The position numbers and the translations under genes were made by a program. Below, one piece after another: positions 58,672 to 64,000 of a stretch of 64,000 bases of DNA. The notes under the pieces were generated by a model, which did no database searches, was not told the DNA's origin, and saw nothing but the letters and a program-made list of their open reading frames with translations. This DNA comes from Pseudomonas sp. FP2309 (GTDB lineage Bacteria; Pseudomonadota; Gammaproteobacteria; Pseudomonadales; Pseudomonadaceae): positions 1,550,001 through 1,614,000 of the forward strand of contig NZ_CP117439.1 in NCBI RefSeq assembly GCF_030687575.1, in the 5' to 3' direction. The first letter of the stretch is position 1; every line of letters begins with the position of its first letter.

Positions 58672-58857
58672 CTAGCGCGCTCGGACCTTGCTGGTTTCTC
58701 TGACCGCAAACAGTAAACAGCGTACTGCTTCACGGTCCTGGTCCGACAATGAGCGGTAGTAACGTACCAGCCGCTCTTCCTCTCGATTGAGCTGGCGAGG
58801 TCGCAGGGACGTGTTGGGGGCGGTACGCAGTGGGGGAGGAAATGAGTCGTTTGACAT
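58672..58857 (-). CDS. Small conserved hypothetical protein
   Basis: 61 aa with CAGGA just before the ATG. RQLNREEERLVRYYRSLSDQDREAVRCLLFAVRETSKVRAR is a charged helical domain like that seen in short Pseudomonas proteins next to regulatory genes. Function unknown. A longer overlapping frame (58638-58910) is rejected. Confidence 0.62.
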   Translation of the reverse strand: MSNDSFPPPLRTAPNTSLRPRQLNREEERLVRYYRSLSDQDREAVRCLLFAVRETSKVRAR

Positions 58858-59390
58858 GATCCTGATTCTTCACGAGATGAAGGGAGAAGTGGGCTTCTTG
58901 CCCTGAGCATCTCAATAGATAACGTTTATCGGGCAAATGGGCTCGTCATTTTTTGCTATTGCGAGCTTTTTCGGAAAGAGATGTCGGAAGTGGTTGGCAG
59001 AGGTGTAAGAGTAATCTTTCGATAGAGATAAAAAGACCCTCGATAGGGGAGTGGTTTTGTCAGTTTGATGTCCACGCTTCATTTCGTATGTGACACCTTT
59101 GGTGAGCCAGCAAGTGGAATAGAGTCAATCTGGACTGCTTGTGGGAAAATTCGCCAATGGCTTGTCGAAAGTTCCCGATCACGCTTCAGGGGCTAGCAAA
59201 GTTTGATTGAGATGTCTCATTCTGGCGATGAAGGACTTAAGTGCACGGTTTTTAGCACTTTGACCTCATGAAGTGGAATTTATGTACTTTGTTTTGGTGC
59301 ATTGTGTAGCGCCAGTAGAGAACATGGGTTCCAGTCTTGCTGACTTTGCAGCAGTAACTGCTGTTGAAGAAGTACCTGGAGGAATGGGTC
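58858..59390 (+). other. 533-bp leader upstream of the T6SS genes
   Basis: No gene is supported. It is less GC-rich than the flanks. It holds a 15-bp perfect palindrome at 59349-59363 and GGAGGA seven bases before the tssB ATG. A sigma-54 promoter was looked for, but the best GG/GC pair is spaced one base too far. Confidence 0.5.
59349..59363. promoter_or_regulatory. Palindrome before tssB
   Basis: CAGCAGT-A-ACTGCTG is a perfect 7-bp-arm palindrome 27 bases before the tssB ATG, close enough to affect transcription or ribosome access. Confidence 0.45.
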
Positions 59391-59894
59391 ATGGCTTCGA
59401 ATAGCTTTCAGAATGAAGTGCCTAAAGCACGTGTCAATATCAAGCTGGACCTGCACACCGGTGGCGCGCAAAGAAAAGTTGAACTGCCACTTAAGCTGAT
59501 GGTGTTGGGTGACTACAGCAACGGCAAAGAACAACGCTCGCTGTCCGAGCGAAGCAAGGTCAGTATCAATAAAAACAATTTCGACAGTGTCATGGCTGAG
59601 TTCTCTCCTGGTGTGAAGTTTGCGGTGGCCAATACCCTGGCTCATGACGACTCAGAAGCCTCTGTCGAACTGAAGTTTCAACGCATGAAGGATTTCGAAC
59701 CGGAGCAAGTCGTACGGCAGATCCCGCAGTTGCGAGCCTTGTTGGCCATGCGCAACCTGCTGCGCGATCTCAAGTCCAATTTGTTGGATAACGCCACCTT
59801 CCGCCACGAGCTGGAAAATATCGTGAAGGATGACGCATTGAGCGATGAGCTTCGCGCTGAGCTGGCTGCACTGGCGCCAAGCAACGATTGTTAA
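59391..59894 (+). CDS. tssB: T6SS sheath small subunit TssB/VipA
   Basis: 167 aa from the ATG at 59391 with GGAGGA before. VPKARVNIKLDLHTGGAQRKVELPLKLMVLGDYSNG is the TssB start, and DFEPEQVVRQIPQLRALLAMRNLLRDLKSNLLDN the second signature. With TssC it forms the contractile sheath. It opens the visible T6SS operon. Confidence 0.96.
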   Translation: MASNSFQNEVPKARVNIKLDLHTGGAQRKVELPLKLMVLGDYSNGKEQRSLSERSKVSINKNNFDSVMAEFSPGVKFAVANTLAHDDSEASVELKFQRMKDFEPEQVVRQIPQLRALLAMRNLLRDLKSNLLDNATFRHELENIVKDDALSDELRAELAALAPSNDC

Positions 59895-59927
59895 TCTGCC
59901 TCGGTTCGCTTAAAAGGAAGTTATCAA

Positions 59928-61466
59928 ATGTCTGTTGAAAGCTCTAACGTGCAATCGCGCGACGCTGTTGTGTTGTCTGAAGAAAGTAGCGGTGTCTACA
60001 GTTCACTGTTCAGTAAGATCAATTTGAGCCCGGTTTCAGAACTGGGGGATATTGACATGTTTCAGTGTACGGAAGCATTGTCGGAGGCTTCTGCCGATGA
60101 GCGGGTCACCGCTGCAGTCAGTGTGTTCTTGAAGGTGCTCAAAGAATCGTCGCAGAAAGTTGAGCGTCTGGACAAGACGCTGTTGGATGAGCACATCGCA
60201 TCCTTGGATGTTCAAATAAGCCGCCAACTGGATGCGGTGATGCATCATCCAGACTTTCAACGTGTTGAGTCTATCTGGCGTGGCACAAAGTCGCTGATTG
60301 ATCAGACCGACTTTCGTCAGAACGTGAAAATTGAGTTGTTGGATGTCAGTAAAGATCACTTGGTGCAGGACTTTGACGATGCGCCGGAAATTGCCCAGAG
60401 CGGTCTCTACGCGCATACGTACACCCAGGAGTACGACACGCCGGGTGGTGAGCCCATTGCCGCCGCCATTTCCAACTACGAATTCGATAACCAGCCGCAG
60501 GACATCACTCTGTTGCGCAATATTTCCAAGGTGGCTGCCGCGGCGCATATGCCATTCATTGGTTCCGTCGGGCCGGCATTCTTCGGCAAGAAAACCATGG
60601 AGGACGTCGCGGCTATCAAGGACATTGGAAACTATCTGGATCGTGCCGAATACATCAAGTGGCACAGTTTGGCTGCGAGCGATGATGCGCGCTATCTCGG
60701 TCTGCTCACGCCAAGGGTGCTGGGCCGTTTGCCTTACGGGCCGGACACCGCTCCTGTGCGCAGTTTCAACTATGGCGAAAGTGTCAAAGGGCCTGACCAC
60801 GAGAAGTACCTGTGGGTGAGCGCAGCCTTCTCCTTTGCTGCAAACATGGTCAAAAGCTTCATTGCCAATGGTTGGTGTGTGCAGATTCGTGGGCCTCAGT
60901 CCGGTGGTGCGGTCACGGATCTCCCGATTCACCTGTATGACTTGGGCACCGGCAATCAGGTGAAGATCCCTTCCGAGGTGATGATTCCGGAAACTCGCGA
61001 GTTCGAATTTGCCAACCACGGCTTCATTCCACTCTCGTATTACAAAAACCGTGACTACGCGTGCTTCTTTTCTGCCAACTCGGTCCAGAAACCGGCGTTG
61101 TACGACACCCCTGACGCCACCGCCAACAGCCGCATCAACGCCCGCTTGCCCTACGTCTTCCTGTTATCGCGCATCGCTCACTACTTAAAGGTGATCCAGC
61201 GCGAAAACATCGGCACCACCAAAGACCGTCGTTTGCTGGAGTTGGAACTCAATAAATGGATCGGCGGGCTGGTGACCGAAATGACTGATCCCGGCGATGA
61301 CCTGCAGGCCTCACACCCGCTGCGGGATGCGAAGGTGACGGTGGAAGACATCGAGGACAACCCCGGATTCTTCCGTATCAAGTTGTACGCCGTGCCTCAT
61401 TTCCAGGTCGAGGGTATGGACGTGAACCTGTCGTTGGTTTCGCAGATGCCCAAGGCCAAAGCCTGA
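59928..61466 (+). CDS. tssC: T6SS sheath large subunit TssC/VipB
   Basis: 512 aa. LDVQISRQLDAVMHHPDFQRVESIWRGTKSLI, PFIGSVGPAFFGKKTMEDVAAI, WCVQIRGPQSGGAVTDLP and YVFLLSRIAHYLKVIQRENIG are TssC signatures. It lies 33 bp after tssB, the standard pair. Confidence 0.97.
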   Translation: MSVESSNVQSRDAVVLSEESSGVYSSLFSKINLSPVSELGDIDMFQCTEALSEASADERVTAAVSVFLKVLKESSQKVERLDKTLLDEHIASLDVQISRQLDAVMHHPDFQRVESIWRGTKSLIDQTDFRQNVKIELLDVSKDHLVQDFDDAPEIAQSGLYAHTYTQEYDTPGGEPIAAAISNYEFDNQPQDITLLRNISKVAAAAHMPFIGSVGPAFFGKKTMEDVAAIKDIGNYLDRAEYIKWHSLAASDDARYLGLLTPRVLGRLPYGPDTAPVRSFNYGESVKGPDHEKYLWVSAAFSFAANMVKSFIANGWCVQIRGPQSGGAVTDLPIHLYDLGTGNQVKIPSEVMIPETREFEFANHGFIPLSYYKNRDYACFFSANSVQKPALYDTPDATANSRINARLPYVFLLSRIAHYLKVIQRENIGTTKDRRLLELELNKWIGGLVTEMTDPGDDLQASHPLRDAKVTVEDIEDNPGFFRIKLYAVPHFQVEGMDVNLSLVSQMPKAKA

Positions 61467-61488
61467 CTCAGTCGTAGGGAACGATGCC

Positions 61489-62844
61489 ATGAAAATCGAT
61501 CGCCCTCTATGGGCTGCCGGGGCGCTGCTGTGCCCGCAGCAATTCCAGCAGCAGGCGCGCTGGGAGGCTTGGGCCAACGAGCAGCTCGCCCGTCTGACCC
61601 TGGCCCACCCCTGGGGTGTTCAGGTCGCAGGCTTTGACCTGGAGGCTTTGCGGCTGGGCAAACTCAAGGCGACCCAGTTGCGTGCGCGCATGCCCGATGG
61701 TACCTGGATCGACACTGAGCAAGTAGATCGCCTGCCTCCAGCCTTGGAGCTGGCGCAGCTGTTGGGTGATGACGATCACCACGCGTTGCTGCACTTGGCC
61801 TTGCCACTGGAGCAGGCCAATGGCAACAACTGCCTGTTTGAGGGCGGCAGAGTTGATCGCCCGATGCGCTATCGCCAGGCGTGGTGTGAGGTACAAGACA
61901 TCTATGCGGATGAGGTTCAGACAATCGGTGTGATGGAGCACGCGCTGAGCCTGCGCCTGCATCGCGATGACAATGCTGATTACGTGACCTGCCCGATCGC
62001 GCGACTGGTGCGTGACGGGCAGGGCGCCTGGAGCCTCGACCCGGCCTATGTGCCGCCGTTGCTGAGCTTCGCTGCCCATGCCGGGTTGTTAAACCAGTTG
62101 GACAACCTGTTGACGCAGTTATCGGCCAAGCGGCAACGGCTGATGGGCATGCGCCGAGAAAGCAACCAACGCATGGCCGATTTTGCCGTGGCCGATGTGT
62201 CGCTGTTCTGGTTGCTCAATGCCTTGAATACCTATCAACCGGTATTGTCGGACCTTCAGGCGTTTCCCGCACGGCACCCCGAGCAGGTCTATCAGCAACT
62301 GATAAAGCTGGCCGGCAGCCTGCTGACGTTCTCATTGGAGCACGATGTCGACAAGATTCCAGCCTACCGGCACGAGTCTTTGGAGACTGTGTTCCCGCCT
62401 TTGATGCACACCATTTCCCTGTTGCTGGAAGCCAGCCTGCCGTCGCGGGTGATTGCTCTGGAGCTGGACGAGCAGGGCGCCAATCGCTGGCAGGTCACGC
62501 TGAACGACCCGCGCCTGCGCGAGCGTGAGGGGGCTGATTTTTATTTGTCGGTGCGTTGCCGATTGCCCGCCGCGCAGTTGCAGGACCAGTTCCCACGCCT
62601 GTGCAAGATCGGTACGCCTGACGAGGTCAATCACTTGGTCAACGCTGCACTCGACGGCGTTCCACTGCACTCTCTCAGCCATGTGCCGGCGGCGATTCCA
62701 TTGCGCCTGGAGAACCAGTATTTCGCGTTGGACCTCGATCATTCCAAGGGGCAGGCGGTGCTGGACGAAGGGGTATGCGCTTTCTATGTGCCAAGCACTT
62801 TGGTCGACGTGAAGCTTGAACTGTTTGCGGTGCTGCGCTCATGA
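61489..62844 (+). CDS. tssK: T6SS baseplate protein TssK
   Basis: 451 aa. RPLWAAGALLCPQQFQQQARWEAWANEQLARL is the start of the TssK/ImpJ family, and LTFSLEHDVDKIPAYRHESLETVFPPLM a conserved middle. TssK links the baseplate to the membrane complex. It overlaps tssL by 4 bp. Confidence 0.94.
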   Translation: MKIDRPLWAAGALLCPQQFQQQARWEAWANEQLARLTLAHPWGVQVAGFDLEALRLGKLKATQLRARMPDGTWIDTEQVDRLPPALELAQLLGDDDHHALLHLALPLEQANGNNCLFEGGRVDRPMRYRQAWCEVQDIYADEVQTIGVMEHALSLRLHRDDNADYVTCPIARLVRDGQGAWSLDPAYVPPLLSFAAHAGLLNQLDNLLTQLSAKRQRLMGMRRESNQRMADFAVADVSLFWLLNALNTYQPVLSDLQAFPARHPEQVYQQLIKLAGSLLTFSLEHDVDKIPAYRHESLETVFPPLMHTISLLLEASLPSRVIALELDEQGANRWQVTLNDPRLREREGADFYLSVRCRLPAAQLQDQFPRLCKIGTPDEVNHLVNAALDGVPLHSLSHVPAAIPLRLENQYFALDLDHSKGQAVLDEGVCAFYVPSTLVDVKLELFAVLRS

Positions 62845-63524
62845 ACCTGACTGCCTCCAAAGAACGCACAGCGGCGGCTGTGGATATTGATGCGCTGTTG
62901 CAGGACACCTACCTGCTGGTGGTCGAGTTGCGCCAGGGCGCCTCCGTGACGCGCAGCCAGGACCTGTCGCAACTGTGTGTCGAGCAGGTTGAGCACGTTC
63001 GGCAGCAGTTGAAAGTGTCGGGCCTGAGTCAGCGCAGCATCGACCACATCAGTCACGCTCAGTGCGCGTTACTTGATGAGACCGTACTCACTTGCGCCGA
63101 AGGTGACGAGCACGCCTCCTGGGCCAGCGGACCGCTGCAGACCAAGTTCTTCAATCGTCATCAGGCGGGTGAATTTCTGTATGAGGACATGCGCGAAGTC
63201 TTGCGCGAGCCCGCCCCGGATCCACATGTGCTGACGGCCTTTCAGCGGGTATTGATGTTGGGCTTTCGTGGACGCTACCGTGACCTGAGTGATCCTGAGC
63301 GCGAGCAGTTGTTGGTTGCTCTCGGTGCACGGACCACGCCGCTTAACGTCAGTCAAAGCTTGATAACGCAGCCGGGTGGCGGTGAGGTCATTGCAGGTTT
63401 GGCTTGGCTGCGATCACCGCTGATCCACATGGTGGCCGTGGGCTTATTGCTGACAGCCACCTGGTGGGGATTGGATCATCTGTTGAGCGACGCTGTTGCC
63501 TCGCTCTTGCCGGATCAGGGGTAA
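62841..63524 (+). CDS. tssL: T6SS membrane-complex protein TssL/DotU (short form)
   Basis: 227 aa. QCALLDETVLTCAEG, WASGPLQTKFFNRHQAGEFLYEDM and LMLGFRGRYRD are DotU signatures, and a single C-terminal membrane helix follows (PLIHMVAVGLLLTATWWGLDHLL). It lacks the OmpA peptidoglycan-binding end seen in long TssL forms, so another protein must anchor to the wall. Confidence 0.94.
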   Translation: MNLTASKERTAAAVDIDALLQDTYLLVVELRQGASVTRSQDLSQLCVEQVEHVRQQLKVSGLSQRSIDHISHAQCALLDETVLTCAEGDEHASWASGPLQTKFFNRHQAGEFLYEDMREVLREPAPDPHVLTAFQRVLMLGFRGRYRDLSDPEREQLLVALGARTTPLNVSQSLITQPGGGEVIAGLAWLRSPLIHMVAVGLLLTATWWGLDHLLSDAVASLLPDQG

Positions 63525-63531
63525 GGGCGAG

Positions 63532-64000
63532 ATGACCTTGAACCTGCATCGAGCCCTTTGCCTGTGGGCGGGCGCTCTGACCTTCGCTTTGCTGGTCATC
63601 ATTCCACTCGGCCTGTGGGTGCGAGCGTTGGGTGTGTTGATCACAGTGGCTTGTGTTGCGTGGGCCTGGGTACTGTTGGGGCGTCGTGTAGCCCAACGCC
63701 GTGCATTGGTTTCATCGGTTGATAACAGACTCCTGCCTGCGGCAGCCTTTCGCCATCCTGTCGTGCTGGTCTGCGGTGACGGCCAGGATGGCTTGTTCGG
63801 CAGGGTTCCGGCCGAACAAATGGCCTTGCGCGTAACCGAACAAGGTTGCTATATCCGTGTTCCAAGCCTGGAGCAACTGCTGGCCTTCACCGATGGGATC
63901 CTGGCGTTACGCCCAAGCTGGGGTGGGCAACTCAGTGTGATGTTCACCGTTAATCCCGGTGCGCACAGTGATGGTGCTGTACTCGCCGGTCAGGTGCGGG
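63532..64000 (+). CDS. T6SS-associated inner-membrane protein, N-terminal part (cut by window end)
   Basis: The frame is open from the ATG at 63532 to the window edge (156 codons). Two membrane helices (LCLWAGALTFALLVIIPLGLWV and LGVLITVACVAWAWVLLG) precede HPVVLVCGDGQDGLFG and LLAFTDGILALRPSWGGQLSVMFTVNP. The place suggests TssM/IcmF or a T6SS OmpA-type anchor. The Walker-like GDGQDGLF lacks the Lys-Thr/Ser of TssM, and the short tssL would suit a separate OmpA partner, so I lean to the latter. Confidence 0.6.
   Translation, partial: MTLNLHRALCLWAGALTFALLVIIPLGLWVRALGVLITVACVAWAWVLLGRRVAQRRALVSSVDNRLLPAAAFRHPVVLVCGDGQDGLFGRVPAEQMALRVTEQGCYIRVPSLEQLLAFTDGILALRPSWGGQLSVMFTVNPGAHSDGAVLAGQVR

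Noticed and set aside
58638-58910. 90-codon minus-strand frame overlapping the 61-aa gene.
   Set aside because: It runs into the terminator stem, and the 61-aa frame has the better start and composition.
59310-59330. Sigma-54 promoter upstream of tssB (TTGGTGCATTGTGTAGC).
   Set aside because: The GG to GC spacing is 11 rather than 10 and the flanks do not fit.
1-64000. CRISPR arrays and insertion sequences.
   Set aside because: No regularly spaced repeats of 25-40 bp and no transposase pattern were seen.

Overview
The window is a GC-rich chromosomal segment of a Pseudomonas, most likely of the P. fluorescens group. It carries a mucB-mucD pair without mucC, the dapA-bamC-(metallo-beta-lactamase)-purC-tRNA-Ser string, and the start of a type VI secretion cluster. 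No species can be fixed from sequence alone.

Layout. (1) 1-10,301 is core chromosome: the 3' end of mucB, mucD, a BepA-type M48 protease, a TusA-like protein, a PerM-type permease, bcp-gcvR, then dapA-bamC-MBL hydrolase-purC and tRNA-Ser(CGA). (2) 10,276-58,609 is a 48.3-kb integrated element bounded by a perfect 29-bp direct repeat of the tRNA-Ser 3' end. (3) From 58,610 the chromosome resumes with the terminator that presumably once followed the tRNA, a small gene, and T6SS genes tssB-tssC-tssK-tssL plus the start of a further membrane-complex gene cut by the window edge.

The element has two parts. Its first 38 kb are an apparently complete prophage. A leftward operon holds integrase, excisionase, a PrtN-like activator, a KilAC-type protein, a dNMP kinase and DUF2303. 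It diverges at a CI/Cro switch from rightward genes for CII, a TraR zinc finger, a primase-helicase, an iteron-rich putative origin and a Q-like regulator. The late region joins a lambda-type head (GpA terminase, gpW, portal, ClpP-type protease, gpD, major capsid) to a P2/Mu-type contractile tail (V, W, J, I, fibre, sheath, tube, E/E', tape measure, U, X, D). Lysis uses a holin before the head genes and a GH19 endolysin with nested Rz/Rz1 after the tail genes. A rightmost module (Dam, YedK/HMCES, UmuD, UmuC) sits beside two good LexA boxes.

The last 10 kb before attR is not phage-like: a small protein, a double-domain KaiC-like ATPase and a soluble histidine kinase; then an amidohydrolase/DMT transporter/SMP-30 operon with a divergent LysR; then a NimT-like exporter with a divergent AraC regulator and a perfect 9-bp-arm inverted repeat between them. 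This is either cargo of the phage element or an older island in the same tRNA site. No internal att copy was seen to separate them.

The most interesting signals are the 12-copy iteron array beside the primase, a repeated leader motif used across the early genes, an Arg-rich leader peptide abutting a hairpin that holds the cII ribosome-binding site, and the KaiC-like/kinase trio whose autophosphorylation residues look replaced.
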